This document shows, in pieces, positions 17,672 to 26,310 of a stretch of DNA of 64,000 bases. Position numbers and translations under genes: made by a program. Below the pieces are notes generated by a model. It was given only the letters and a program-made list of their open reading frames with translations, ran no database searches and was not told the DNA's origin. Positions within the stretch are counted from its first letter, which is position 1, and each line of letters begins with the position of its first letter. The stretch is from Xanthomonas nasturtii (lineage in GTDB: Bacteria > Pseudomonadota > Gammaproteobacteria > Xanthomonadales > Xanthomonadaceae), in NCBI RefSeq assembly GCF_001660815.1, contig NZ_LYMI01000034.1, positions 62,001 through 126,000 of the forward strand, given 5' to 3'.

Positions 17672-19015
17672 ATGTCCCTCCCAACACAGCCCCACAAACA
17701 GACCCGCCAGACCATCGTGCGCCTGCTCTCGAGCATGGCCAGCGCGAAGGAGATCAGCCAGTACCTGAAGCGTTTTTCGCAGCTGGATGCCAAGCGCTTT
17801 GCAGTGGTCAAGGTGGGCGGCGCGGTGTTGCGCGACGACCTGGACGCACTGACCTCGTCGCTGTCGTTCCTGCAGGAAGTGGGGCTGACCCCGATCGTGC
17901 TGCACGGCGCCGGCCCGCAGCTGGACGCGGAGCTGTCTGCGGCAGGCATCGAAAAACAGACCGTCAACGGCCTGCGGGTGACTTCGCCGGAAGCATTGGC
18001 GATCGTGCGCAAGGTATTCCAGGCCTCCAACCTCAAGTTGGTGGAGGCGCTGCAGCAGAACGGCGCGCGTGCGACCTCGATCACCGGTGGCGTATTCGAG
18101 GCGCAGTATCTGGATCGCGATATGTATGGCTTGGTCGGTGAGGTCAAGGCGGTGAATCTGGCGCCGATCGAAGCCAGCTTGCAGGCCGGCTCCATCCCGG
18201 TGATCACCAGCCTGGGCGAAACGCCCAGCGGGCAGATCCTCAACGTCAACGCGGATTTCGCCGCCAGCGAGCTGGTCCAGGAACTGCAGCCGTACAAGAT
18301 CATTTTTCTCACCGGTACCGGCGGCCTGCTGGACGCCGATGGCAAGCTGATCGATTCGATCAACCTGTCCACCGAGTTCGATCATCTGATGCAGCAGCCG
18401 TGGATCAACGGCGGCATGCGGGTGAAGATCGAGCAGATCAAGGACTTGCTCGACCGGCTGCCGCTGGAATCGTCGGTGTCGATCACCCGGCCCGCAGATC
18501 TGGCCAAGGAGCTGTTCACGCACAAGGGCTCGGGCACGCTGGTGCGGCGCGGCGAGCGCGTACTGCGTGCCACTGCGTGGGACGAACTGGATCTGCCGCG
18601 GCTGACCTCGCTGATCGAATCCAGCTTTGGCCGCACCCTGCTGCCGGACTATTTCAGCACGACCAAGCTGCTGCGTGCCTATGTGAGCGAGAACTACCGC
18701 GCGGCGGTGATTCTTACCGACGAAGGCCAGTTCGGTGCGGGCAGGCTCACGTATCTGGACAAGTTCGCGGTGCTCGACGATGCGCAAGGCGAGGGCCTGG
18801 GCCGCGCGGTGTGGAACGTGATGCGCGAAGAAACGCCGCAGCTGTTCTGGCGTTCGCGTCACAACAACCAGGTCAATATCTTCTATTACGCCGAATCCGA
18901 CGGCTGCATCAAGCAGGAGAAATGGAAAGTGTTCTGGTACGGGCTGGAGAACTTCGAGCAGATCCAGCATTGCGTGGCGCATTGCGCGACGCGTCAGCCG
19001 ACCCTGCTGGGCTGA
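17672..19015 (+). CDS. argB: Bifunctional N-acetylglutamate synthase/kinase
   Basis: The product is 447 aa and fuses an amino-acid kinase domain (about residues 40-285) to a C-terminal GNAT acetyltransferase domain (about 295-440). It supplies and then phosphorylates N-acetylglutamate, the first two steps of arginine synthesis. Kinase landmarks are [35 protein letters not shown] and [15 protein letters not shown] landmarks are [20 protein letters not shown] and [11 protein letters not shown]. This fused form is known from Xanthomonas and relates to vertebrate NAG synthase. Arginine feedback inhibition is expected from the family. It precedes a GNAT gene by 5 bases. Confidence 0.95.
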   Translation: MSLPTQPHKQTRQTIVRLLSSMASAKEISQYLKRFSQLDAKRFAVVKVGGAVLRDDLDALTSSLSFLQEVGLTPIVLHGAGPQLDAELSAAGIEKQTVNGLRVTSPEALAIVRKVFQASNLKLVEALQQNGARATSITGGVFEAQYLDRDMYGLVGEVKAVNLAPIEASLQAGSIPVITSLGETPSGQILNVNADFAASELVQELQPYKIIFLTGTGGLLDADGKLIDSINLSTEFDHLMQQPWINGGMRVKIEQIKDLLDRLPLESSVSITRPADLAKELFTHKGSGTLVRRGERVLRATAWDELDLPRLTSLIESSFGRTLLPDYFSTTKLLRAYVSENYRAAVILTDEGQFGAGRLTYLDKFAVLDDAQGEGLGRAVWNVMREETPQLFWRSRHNNQVNIFYYAESDGCIKQEKWKVFWYGLENFEQIQHCVAHCATRQPTLLG

Positions 19016-19020
19016 GTGCG

Positions 19021-19632
19021 ATGACCACCACGGCGTTGCCATCGCTCTGGCGCGAACTGCCCACCTTGCGCGGGCAGCACGCGACCCTGGAGCCGCTGCA
19101 GGCCGCGCATGCCGATGGTTTGCGCAAGGCGTTGGGCGACGGTGCGCTGTCGCGGCTGTGGTACACCAACGTGCCCGCGCCGGAGCAGGCCGACGCGTAC
19201 ATCGCTGCCGCGTTGGAAGCGCGCGCAGATGGTGCGGCTTTGCCGTTCGTGGTGCGCGACGCGGCCGGCGATATTGTCGGTTGCACACGCTATTACGGCC
19301 TCGATACAGCGGTGCCCAGGCTGTCGATCGGCTACACCTGGTACGCACCGCGCGTGCAGCGCAGCGGCGTCAATACCGAAGCCAAGCTGATGTTGCTGCA
19401 CCACGCCTTCGAAACGCTGGAATGTCTGAGCGTGGTGTTCGAGACCAGTTGGTTCAATCACACCTCACGCGCGGCGATTGCGCGGCTGGGCGCAAGGCAG
19501 GACGGCGTGCTGCGCAATCACACCCGCCACGCCGACGGCACGCCGCGCGATACCGTGGTGTTCTCCATCATCGATACGGAATGGGCCGCGGTGAAACGCC
19601 ACCTGCAGTTCCGCCTGGAAGCAAACGCATGA
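19021..19632 (+). CDS. GNAT acetyltransferase (RimJ/RimL type) in the arginine operon
   Basis: The product is 203 aa. It reads as a RimJ/RimL-type [23 protein letters not shown] at the start, [31 protein letters not shown] as the acetyl-CoA-binding core and [21 protein letters not shown] as the C-terminal signature. The substrate is unknown; a protein N-terminus or an amino acid/amine is typical of the group. It lies 5 bases after argB and overlaps argC as ATGA, so it is made with the arginine enzymes. It is not needed for the synthase step, which the argB product already covers. Confidence 0.85.
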   Translation: MTTTALPSLWRELPTLRGQHATLEPLQAAHADGLRKALGDGALSRLWYTNVPAPEQADAYIAAALEARADGAALPFVVRDAAGDIVGCTRYYGLDTAVPRLSIGYTWYAPRVQRSGVNTEAKLMLLHHAFETLECLSVVFETSWFNHTSRAAIARLGARQDGVLRNHTRHADGTPRDTVVFSIIDTEWAAVKRHLQFRLEANA

Positions 19633-20582
19633 CTGCTCAAACAACGACAACGATCGGGATTGTCGGCGCCCGCGGGCATACCGGTTCGGAATTGATCAAG
19701 CTGGTGCAGGCGCACCCGCATCTGCAACTGGTTTTTGTGTCCTCGCGTGAACTGGCCGGCCAGCGCGTGGCCGAGCATAACCAGTCCTATGAGGGCGAGT
19801 TGCATTACGAAAGCCTGGATGCCGAGGCGGTGGCTGCCAAGGCCGCCGACGTGGTGATTCTGGCCTTGCCGAACGGCAAGGCCGAGCCTTTCGTCGCAGC
19901 GATCGACGCGGCCAGGCCGCAGACGTTGTTGGTCGATCTGTCCGCCGATTACCGCTTCGATCCGGCCTGGTACTACGGGCTGCCGGAGCTGACGCGCGCC
20001 ATGTACACCGGGCAGAAGCGCATCAGCAACCCGGGCTGCTATGCCACCGCCATGCAACTGACCATCGCGCCGTTGCTCGATCAACTGGCCGGCCCGCCGC
20101 AGTGTTTCGGCGTGTCCGGCTATTCCGGTGCGGGCACCACGCCCTCGGACAAGAACAACCCCGCGTTGCTGGCGGATAACCTGATGCCGTATGCGCTGAC
20201 CAACCATATGCACGAGCGCGAAGTGTCTGCGCAGCTCGGCGTGCCGGTGGAGTTCATGCCGCACGTGGCGCCGCATTTCCGTGGCATCACCATGACCGTC
20301 AACCTGTGGCTGCAGCAACCGCTCACACGTGAGCAGATCCAGGCGCGTTACACGCAGCGTTATGCCGATGAACCGCTGATCGAGATCGTCGATGAAGCGC
20401 CGTGGGTCAGCCGCATCGCCGGCAGGCATGGCGTGCAGATCGGCGGCGTGACGCTGGCGCCGGGCAACAAGCGCGTGGTGGTGGTAGCGACGCTGGACAA
20501 CCTGCTCAAGGGCGCGGCGACGCAGGCGATGCAGAATCTCAACCTGGCGTTTGGCTGGGACGAATTGATGGCAATTCGTTGA
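19629..20582 (+). CDS. argC: N-acetyl-gamma-glutamyl-phosphate reductase
   Basis: The product is 317 aa. It reduces N-acetylglutamyl phosphate to the semialdehyde with NADPH. It has the N-terminal Rossmann motif [13 protein letters not shown] and the active-site cysteine C137 in SNPGCYAT; a later [13 protein letters not shown] segment is typical of the C-terminal domain. The start overlaps the GNAT stop as ATGA. It lies between the acetyltransferase gene and argH in the same operon, with 73 bases before argH. Confidence 0.96.
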   Translation: MTAQTTTTIGIVGARGHTGSELIKLVQAHPHLQLVFVSSRELAGQRVAEHNQSYEGELHYESLDAEAVAAKAADVVILALPNGKAEPFVAAIDAARPQTLLVDLSADYRFDPAWYYGLPELTRAMYTGQKRISNPGCYATAMQLTIAPLLDQLAGPPQCFGVSGYSGAGTTPSDKNNPALLADNLMPYALTNHMHEREVSAQLGVPVEFMPHVAPHFRGITMTVNLWLQQPLTREQIQARYTQRYADEPLIEIVDEAPWVSRIAGRHGVQIGGVTLAPGNKRVVVVATLDNLLKGAATQAMQNLNLAFGWDELMAIR

Positions 20583-20655
20583 TGCGAGTCCTTCGCAAGA
20601 GCCCGCACATCCGTGTACGGGGATTTGAACCGGATTTATTTCGAGACGCTCTCCA

Positions 20656-21951
20656 ATGACCAATCTGTTGTGGCAAAAACCCGGCGTGGCAGTGGATGCC
20701 AAGATCCAGAGCTTTCTGGCCGGCGACGACGTCATCCTGGACCGCGAATTCTTCCTGCACGACATCGCTGCCAGCAAGGCGCATGCGCAAGGGCTGCAGC
20801 ACATCGGCATCCTGTCGTTGCAGGAACTGGGCGGGCTGAGCGAGCAGCTCGATCTGCTGGCCGACGACTTCCGCAGCGGCGCGTTCGTGCTCGATGCGCA
20901 ATACGAAGATTGCCATTCGGCGATCGAGGCGCGCCTGACCGAGCGCCTGGGCGATGCCGGCCGCAAGATCCACACCGGGCGCAGCCGCAACGATCAGATC
21001 CTGGTCGCCACGCGGCTGTGGTTGAAGGACAAGCTGCAGCGTGTGGCCACGCTTGGCGCGGAGATCGCCAAGGTGGCGTTGGACCGCGCGCAGGCCGAGG
21101 CCGATCTGCCGGTGCCCGGTTACACGCACATCCAGCGTGCGGTGGTGTCGTCGGCCGGCATGTGGTGGGCGGGCTGGGCGGAAGCCTTTATCGACAATGC
21201 AGTGCGCGCCACCGACACCTTGCAGCTGGTGGACAGCAATCCGCTCGGCACCGCCGCCGGATACGGCGTGAACCTGCCGCTGGATCGCGCGCATACCACC
21301 GCCGAGCTGGGGTTTGCGCGCCTGCAGGTCTCGCCGATCTACGCGCAGCTCTCGCGCGGCAAGTACGAGCTGGCCGCCCTCGAAGCGCTGGGCAGCGCCA
21401 CGCTGGATCTGCGTCGCATCGCCTGGGATCTGTCGCTGTTCACCAGCGGCGAGTTCGCCTTCGTTGCGTTGCCGGCGCAGTACACCACCGGCAGTTCGAT
21501 CATGCCGAACAAGCGCAACCCGGACGTGATCGAACTGATGCGCGCCACCCACGCCAGCGTGGCCGCCGCGCGCACCGAGATAGAACAGCTGCTGTCGCTG
21601 CCCTCCGGTTACCACCGCGACCTGCAGAGCAGCAAGGGCGCGATCGTGCACGGGTTCGGCCGCGGGCTTGCGGCGCTGGAGCTGCTGCCGGCGTTGCTGG
21701 CCAATCTGGAATGGCGCCCGGACAAGCTACGCGCAGCCATCGATTCGGGCATGTACGCCACCGATGTAGCGGTGGAAGCGGCGGTGGCGGGGGTTCCGTT
21801 CCGCGAGGCCTACAAGGCCGCAGCCGAAGCATCCGACACTGCCGGGCAGGGGCGCACGCCGGAAGGCAGCCTGGCGGCGCGGGTGTCGCCGGGCGCCGCC
21901 GCAGATTTGCAACTGGACGTGTTGCATGCCCGTTGGGAGGCGCTGCGCTGA
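20656..21951 (+). CDS. argH: Argininosuccinate lyase
   Basis: The product is 431 aa, of the fumarase/aspartase superfamily. It splits argininosuccinate into arginine and fumarate, the last step of the pathway. The superfamily signature [11 protein letters not shown] occupies residues 279-289; [10 protein letters not shown] (105-114) and [10 protein letters not shown] (153-162) are the other two conserved regions. Slightly shorter than E. coli ArgH (457 aa) but intact. Its stop shares a base with the next start (TGATG), coupling it to the cupin gene. Confidence 0.97.
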   Translation: MTNLLWQKPGVAVDAKIQSFLAGDDVILDREFFLHDIAASKAHAQGLQHIGILSLQELGGLSEQLDLLADDFRSGAFVLDAQYEDCHSAIEARLTERLGDAGRKIHTGRSRNDQILVATRLWLKDKLQRVATLGAEIAKVALDRAQAEADLPVPGYTHIQRAVVSSAGMWWAGWAEAFIDNAVRATDTLQLVDSNPLGTAAGYGVNLPLDRAHTTAELGFARLQVSPIYAQLSRGKYELAALEALGSATLDLRRIAWDLSLFTSGEFAFVALPAQYTTGSSIMPNKRNPDVIELMRATHASVAAARTEIEQLLSLPSGYHRDLQSSKGAIVHGFGRGLAALELLPALLANLEWRPDKLRAAIDSGMYATDVAVEAAVAGVPFREAYKAAAEASDTAGQGRTPEGSLAARVSPGAAADLQLDVLHARWEALR

Positions 21952-22310
21952 TGACCATGATCAGTACCGAGACCGCAGAGCATTATCCCTGGGGCGAGGC
22001 CTGCGAAGGCTGGCATCTGTTGCGCGACCCGAACCTGAGCGTGCTGGAAGAGCACATGCCGCCGGGCGCTGCGGAGTTGCGCCACCGGCATAGTCGCGCG
22101 CGGCATTTTTTCTATGTGTTGTCCGGCGAGGTGATGCTGCAGCTGGACGGGGAGCAGCATGTGCTGCGCGCCGGCCAGAGCCTGCACGTGCCACCCGGTT
22201 CTACCCATCAGATGCACAATCTTGCGGACGTGGAAGCGCGCTTTCTGGTGATTTCCACGCCGTTCGGTCGCAACGAGCCTACGCCCGCTGGCGAAAGCGA
22301 GGCAGGCTGA
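21951..22310 (+). CDS. Small cupin-domain protein
   Basis: The product is 119 aa, a single cupin barrel. Metal-binding-type residues appear in PPGAAELRHRHSRARHFFYVLSGE (two His and a Gln/Glu-like position) and in the second motif VPPGSTHQMHNL. Such proteins bind small metabolites or act as isomerases/dioxygenases; the substrate cannot be told. It is coupled by TGATG junctions to argH before it and to the YCII gene after it, so it belongs to the arginine transcript. Confidence 0.85.
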   Translation: MTMISTETAEHYPWGEACEGWHLLRDPNLSVLEEHMPPGAAELRHRHSRARHFFYVLSGEVMLQLDGEQHVLRAGQSLHVPPGSTHQMHNLADVEARFLVISTPFGRNEPTPAGESEAG

Positions 22311-22570
22311 TGTCCACACGTTATCTGGTGCTGGCGATGCGCAATCCGCAGTTTCCTGCCGATGTGGTGGAGCCGCATCGTGCCTTTCTCGACGCGCTGC
22401 GGGCGGCCGGGCAACTTGAATTGACCGGTGGTTTCAGTGATCGCAGCGGCGGGGCGTATGTGCTGGTCAATGTCGCCAGCCTGGAAGCGGCGCAGCAGAT
22501 CGTCGCGCGCGACCCGTTGGCGTTGCGCGGTGCTTCTGCGCTGACCGTGTATGAGTGGAACACGCACTGA
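22310..22570 (+). CDS. YCII-domain protein
   Basis: The product is 86 aa with a YCII (YciI-like) fold: RYLVLAMRNPQF, VVEPHRAFLDALRAAGQLELTGGF and DPLALRGASALTVYEWN. These small ferredoxin-like proteins have a conserved His/Asp pair and mostly unknown roles. It is joined to the preceding cupin by a TGATG overlap, and its end lies 13 bases before proB. Its position suggests co-expression with arginine and proline enzymes. Confidence 0.85.
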   Translation: MSTRYLVLAMRNPQFPADVVEPHRAFLDALRAAGQLELTGGFSDRSGGAYVLVNVASLEAAQQIVARDPLALRGASALTVYEWNTH

Positions 22571-22583
22571 GCACGCCGCCACC

Positions 22584-23738
22584 ATGAGTACACCTGCCAG
22601 CCCGTTGTCGCCGTTTACCGAGCAGGTGCTGCCGCCGTGGCGCCGCGCCGTGCTCAAGGTCGGCAGCAGCCTGCTCGCCGCCGATGGTGGTGGCCTGTCG
22701 CCGCGCTTCGCACTGGGGCTGGCGCAGTTCGTCTCGGCCAACCTGGCGGCGGGGCGCGAGCTGGTGATTGTGTCCTCGGGCGCAGTGGCGGCGGGCCGTG
22801 CCATCCTGCCGAAAGCGGCGGATGTCGGCGCACCGATTGCGGCACGTCAGGCGTTGGCCGCGCTTGGTCAGGCACAGTTGATTGCGTTGTGGCAGCGCTT
22901 TTTCGAGCGTCCGGTGGCGCAGGTGCTGCTCACCCATGACGACTTGCGCAATCGCCGGCGGTATCTCAATGCGCGCGCCACCTTGGGCGAATTGCTGCGG
23001 CTGGGCGCGCTGCCGGTGATCAACGAAAACGACACCGTCTCGGTGGACGAGCTCAAGCTGGGCGACAACGACAACCTGGCGGCGATCGTCGCCGCACTGG
23101 TCGATGCCGATGCGCTGTTCATCGCCACCGATATCGACGGTTTGTACAGCGCCGACCCGCGCGGCAATCCGCTGGCGCGGCCGCTGGACGATGTGCCCGA
23201 ATTGACCCCGCAGGTGCTGGCCATGGCCGGCGGCAGCGGCAGCAGCGTGGGCACCGGCGGCATGCGCACCAAGCTGGAAGCCGCCGCAAAGGCCGGCGCG
23301 GCCGGTATCGAAACCTATCTGTTCAACGGCCGCAGCGGCGAGGTGGTGCGCGCCCTGGCGCAGGACCGCCTGCGTGGCACGCGTATCCACGCCGCACGCA
23401 CCCGCATCGCCGCGCGCAAGTACTGGCTGCGGCATGCACCGGTGGAGGCGGGTGCAATCCTGATCGATGCCGGCGCTGCCACCGCGCTGAGCCAGAAGGG
23501 CGCCTCGCTGCTGCCGGGCGGTGTGGCCGGCGCCGAGGGCGATTTCCGTCGCGGCGACATGGTGGAGATCCGCCTGCGCGATCACGAGGGCGAACGTTGC
23601 CTGGCGCGCGGCGTCAGCCAGTATTCGGCGGTGGATATCCGCCGCATCGCACGCCGCCATTCGCGCGAGATCGACAGCGTGCTTGGGTATAGCTACGGCG
23701 AGAATGTGGTGCATCGTGACGACCTGGTGGTGTTGTAG
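22584..23738 (+). CDS. proB: Glutamate 5-kinase
   Basis: The product is 384 aa: an amino-acid kinase domain (about 20-270) followed by a C-terminal PUA domain (about 285-375). It phosphorylates glutamate for proline synthesis. Landmarks are [48 protein letters not shown] and [14 protein letters not shown]. The start at 22584 is taken in place of an upstream in-frame ATG that would lie within the previous gene; it gives the family length. A 179-base gap separates it from proA. Confidence 0.95.
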   Translation: MSTPASPLSPFTEQVLPPWRRAVLKVGSSLLAADGGGLSPRFALGLAQFVSANLAAGRELVIVSSGAVAAGRAILPKAADVGAPIAARQALAALGQAQLIALWQRFFERPVAQVLLTHDDLRNRRRYLNARATLGELLRLGALPVINENDTVSVDELKLGDNDNLAAIVAALVDADALFIATDIDGLYSADPRGNPLARPLDDVPELTPQVLAMAGGSGSSVGTGGMRTKLEAAAKAGAAGIETYLFNGRSGEVVRALAQDRLRGTRIHAARTRIAARKYWLRHAPVEAGAILIDAGAATALSQKGASLLPGGVAGAEGDFRRGDMVEIRLRDHEGERCLARGVSQYSAVDIRRIARRHSREIDSVLGYSYGENVVHRDDLVVL

Positions 23739-23917
23739 CGCTGCATCGGCGCGGCGCGTGGAGCGCTCGCGGCGGTATCGGCGCGCGCTCCACCACGCGT
23801 TGGTCCATCAGTACGCACGGCCGCACAGCATCAATCGTTGCAAGCGCGACCGCTTTGGCTCTCTGCCGCGCTTTGCGCTACTTTCTGCTGCATTCTTGCC
23901 CGCCGAACGCTTCCACC

Positions 23918-25165
23918 ATGTCCGATATCAAAACGCTGGCCCTGCAGTGCCGTGATGCCGCGCAAGTGCTCTCGCAACTTTCCGCGCAAGCCAAGCAGGA
24001 CCTGCTCGAGGCGATGGCTGCCGCGCTGGATGCCGATTCGGCGTTGATCCTTGCCGCAAACGCACGCGATCTTGAAGCTGCCCGCGCCAAGGGCACCGGC
24101 ACGGCCATGTTCGACCGGCTGGCACTGGACCACACCCGCCTGGCCGGTATCGCTGCCGCCTTGCGCGAAGTGGCGCAGCTGCCGGACCCGGTGGGTCAGG
24201 TCACCCGCGACGACATCCGCCCCAACGGCATCCGCGTGCAGAAGGTGCGCGTGCCGCTGGGCGTGATTGCGATGATTTACGAAGCGCGCCCCAACGTGAC
24301 CGCCGATGCGGCGGCCCTGTGCATCAAGGCCGGCAATGGCGTGATCCTGCGCGGCGGCTCGGAGGCGATCCATTCCAACACCGCCATTGCCCGTGCACTG
24401 CAGCGCGCCTTGCGCGAGGCCAACGTGCCGGAAGCGGCGCTGACGCTGGTGGAGGATCTGCGCCGCGAAACCATGCTGGAGCTGTTGCAGCTCAGCGACA
24501 TCGTCGATCTGGCGATTCCGCGTGGTGGCGAAGGCTTGATCCGCTTCGTGGCCGAACACGCGCGCGTGCCGGTGATCAAGCACTACAAGGGCGTGTGCCA
24601 TCTGTTTGTGGATGCATCGGCCGACGTCGAACTGGCGGTGCGTTTGCTGGTCGATGGCAAGACCAGCCGACCGTCGGCCTGCAATTCGCTGGAGACCTTG
24701 CTTGTGCATGCAGACATCGCCGAGCGTTTTCTGCCGGCCGCTGCGCAAGCGCTGCGCGAGCGCAAGGTGGAGCTGCGTGGCGATGCGGCAACGCGTGCGC
24801 TGCTGCCCGATGTCGCGCCTGCCAGCGATGACGACTATGCCGCCGAATTCCTCGATCTGATCCTGGCGATCCGCGTGGTGCCGGATCTGGACACCGCGCT
24901 GGCGCATATCCGCCAATACGGCTCGGACCACACCGAAGTGATCGCCACGCAGAGCACCGCCAATGCCGAACACTTCGTGCAATCGCTGCGCTCGGCCGTG
25001 GTGATGGTCAACGCGTCCTCGCGGTTTTCCGACGGCGGCGAGCTTGGGCTAGGCGCCGAAATCGGCATCTCCACTACGCGTCTGCATTCCTATGGCCCGA
25101 TGGGCCTGGAAGCGCTCACGGTGGAGCGCTTTGTTGTGCGTGGAGAGGGGCAGGTGCGCCACTGA
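23918..25165 (+). CDS. proA: Gamma-glutamyl phosphate reductase
   Basis: The product is 415 aa, an aldehyde-dehydrogenase-fold enzyme that reduces glutamyl phosphate to glutamate semialdehyde. The catalytic cysteine is C255 in [24 protein letters not shown] and [11 protein letters not shown] are typical of ProA, as is the C-terminal [19 protein letters not shown]. The start at 23918 follows the family N-terminus; an upstream in-frame ATG at 23855 is rejected. It is the last gene of the plus-strand amino-acid block, convergent with the candidate effector gene. Confidence 0.96.
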   Translation: MSDIKTLALQCRDAAQVLSQLSAQAKQDLLEAMAAALDADSALILAANARDLEAARAKGTGTAMFDRLALDHTRLAGIAAALREVAQLPDPVGQVTRDDIRPNGIRVQKVRVPLGVIAMIYEARPNVTADAAALCIKAGNGVILRGGSEAIHSNTAIARALQRALREANVPEAALTLVEDLRRETMLELLQLSDIVDLAIPRGGEGLIRFVAEHARVPVIKHYKGVCHLFVDASADVELAVRLLVDGKTSRPSACNSLETLLVHADIAERFLPAAAQALRERKVELRGDAATRALLPDVAPASDDDYAAEFLDLILAIRVVPDLDTALAHIRQYGSDHTEVIATQSTANAEHFVQSLRSAVVMVNASSRFSDGGELGLGAEIGISTTRLHSYGPMGLEALTVERFVVRGEGQVRH

Positions 25166-25192
25166 AATGGCATGCGTTGCCGGTGCAGTCGT

Positions 25193-25217
25193 GTGGCGCT
25201 GTGCAGTGCAGCGCCAC
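25193..25217. terminator. Perfect hairpin between convergent proA and effector genes
   Basis: A 9-bp perfect stem GTGGCGCTG/CAGCGCCAC with a 7-base loop lies in the 70-base gap between the convergent stops. No T-run follows on either strand, so it is only a possible terminator or mRNA-end stabiliser. Confidence 0.45.
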
Positions 25218-25235
25218 TTGCCGACATCGACTCGA

Positions 25236-26009
25236 TCATGTGGCCTTCTTTTCTCCTCCAAGCACCGTGCTTATCCAATCATCGCTTGTTGGGGTAACGA
25301 AGCCAGTTCCTGACAGCCACACCTGTTTCCCGGCGCGGTCCCACTTTTCCATCTTTTCTTTGAATTGGGTGGGATAGTCGTTTGCCCTGCAGGCGATATT
25401 GCACCAGGGGTCGCAGACATAGATGTCCGCGTCCCAATCTGTCATGTCTGCAGGCAAGGTGCCTGCGCCTGGCACTGGGCCGACGATCGCGGCGGTGTGC
25501 GCTGTTCCATTGAAGAAGGCAAGGCGTGCGATCTGGTTGTGATCTTGCTGCAAATAGTGGACGGCCAGGGTCGCCAGTTCACCGCAGTTGTGCGCGTTTC
25601 CATCCATGGCCGCCGACACCACATCCTCTTCCAGGTCATCCACCTGCTGTCGCATCCGGTCGATCTCTGCAGTCGCCATGTGGATTCGAACGGCCTCCTC
25701 GAAGCCAGTGTTTTTGTTTTTGTTGCTCGATTTCAAGCGGGGCGCTTTGTAGTACTGGGCCCTGACGGACCGCATGACCTCGCTGACAGCCCTGAGGCTC
25801 GGCGAGAGCGGGAGCTGTCGTAAAGACGATCTGCTCGCACTCCTGCTAGGGCTCACGCTGCTCAGTCCTGCCAGCACGCCACTTGTCTGGTCGGGGCTGT
25901 TGACATGCTGCTGCTGCGTGTTACCCGCTGGCGGCTGCTGGGCCGGAGAACTTTCGGTATATGTGAGTCTTCCCGAATTGACACGATCGACGGAACCGCA
26001 AAGACCCAT
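25236..26009 (-). CDS. Candidate type III effector, N-myristoylation motif, papain-like Cys/His/Asp triad
   Basis: The product is 257 aa. It starts MGLCGS, an N-myristoylation (G2) and palmitoylation (C4) signal shared by XopE/XopJ-type effectors. Residues 11-75 are Ser/Gln/Pro-rich, as in secretion regions. The C-terminal half has C142 (AHNCGELATLAVHYL), H171 (GTAHTAAIVG) and D200 (YVCDPW), a likely cysteine protease or deamidase triad. The ATG at 26009 is used, not the ATGs at 26042-26060, because it follows AGGTG, begins the lipidation motif and is the only one downstream of the predicted -10 box. A PIP box lies at 26078-26102. DNA here is clearly less GC-rich than the neighbours (about 47% over 26041-26100). 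The exact effector family was not recognised. Confidence 0.82.
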   Translation of the reverse strand: MGLCGSVDRVNSGRLTYTESSPAQQPPAGNTQQQHVNSPDQTSGVLAGLSSVSPSRSASRSSLRQLPLSPSLRAVSEVMRSVRAQYYKAPRLKSSNKNKNTGFEEAVRIHMATAEIDRMRQQVDDLEEDVVSAAMDGNAHNCGELATLAVHYLQQDHNQIARLAFFNGTAHTAAIVGPVPGAGTLPADMTDWDADIYVCDPWCNIACRANDYPTQFKEKMEKWDRAGKQVWLSGTGFVTPTSDDWISTVLGGEKKAT

Positions 26010-26040
26010 GAATGAGCACCTGATTGTTGAAGGCCGCTTC

Positions 26041-26046
26041 ATCATG
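26041..26046 (-). promoter_or_regulatory. -10 box of the PIP-box promoter
   Basis: On the minus strand this reads CATGAT and fits the YANNNT -10 consensus of HrpX-dependent promoters. Exactly 31 bases separate it from the PIP box, inside the 30-32 base window described for functional Xanthomonas PIP promoters. The predicted transcript start, about 26034, is some 25 bases before the ATG. Confidence 0.8.
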
Positions 26047-26077
26047 TGCAAGAACATCACTTTCGAAAAATGGAAGC

Positions 26078-26102
26078 GCGAAGCGACTGACTTATGCGCG
26101 AA
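26078..26102 (-). promoter_or_regulatory. Perfect plant-inducible promoter (PIP) box
   Basis: On the minus strand the sequence is TTCGC-N15-TTCGC, the exact consensus bound by the AraC-type activator HrpX, which is under HrpG control in planta. It reads towards the candidate effector gene. Both half-sites are unmutated and the spacer is exactly 15 bases (26083-26097). Confidence 0.9.
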
Positions 26103-26310
26103 TCGTGGGCATCAGCATCGCCTCCAGCACGCGATGCGCGACCAATGGAATACTGAGCGATACATGGACTCTGGTGGTTCAGATGCCTGGACGGCGCCTT
26201 GCGATCAGTCTCCGTGTTCCCAACCCGGCAACCACGACCTTTGACACTCCCCCCGCAGGCCGCCGACTGCCTACAGTCGACGACTGCCCCCGCACGTTTC
26301 GGAGTCGTCG

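Larger units (their letters stand above)
26010..26310. other. Divergent promoter region, effector gene and ester hydrolase
   Basis: This 301-base, relatively AT-rich region carries the HrpX-type PIP box and -10 box of the minus-strand effector gene, and must also carry the promoter of the plus-strand ester hydrolase. No gene or repeat was found in it. Confidence 0.6.

Noticed and set aside
19021-19632. The GNAT gene as the argA acetylglutamate synthase
   Set aside because: It is RimJ/RimL-like and the fused argB product already contains the synthase domain.
26010-26060. Upstream ATGs (26060, 26057, 26045, 26042) as effector start
   Set aside because: They lie at or upstream of the predicted -10 box and transcript start, and using them would bury the MGLCGS lipidation motif.
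26061-26082. TTCGC-N10-TTCGA pair near the PIP box
   Set aside because: Spacing is 10, not 15, and the second half-site ends in A; the true pair is 26078-26102.
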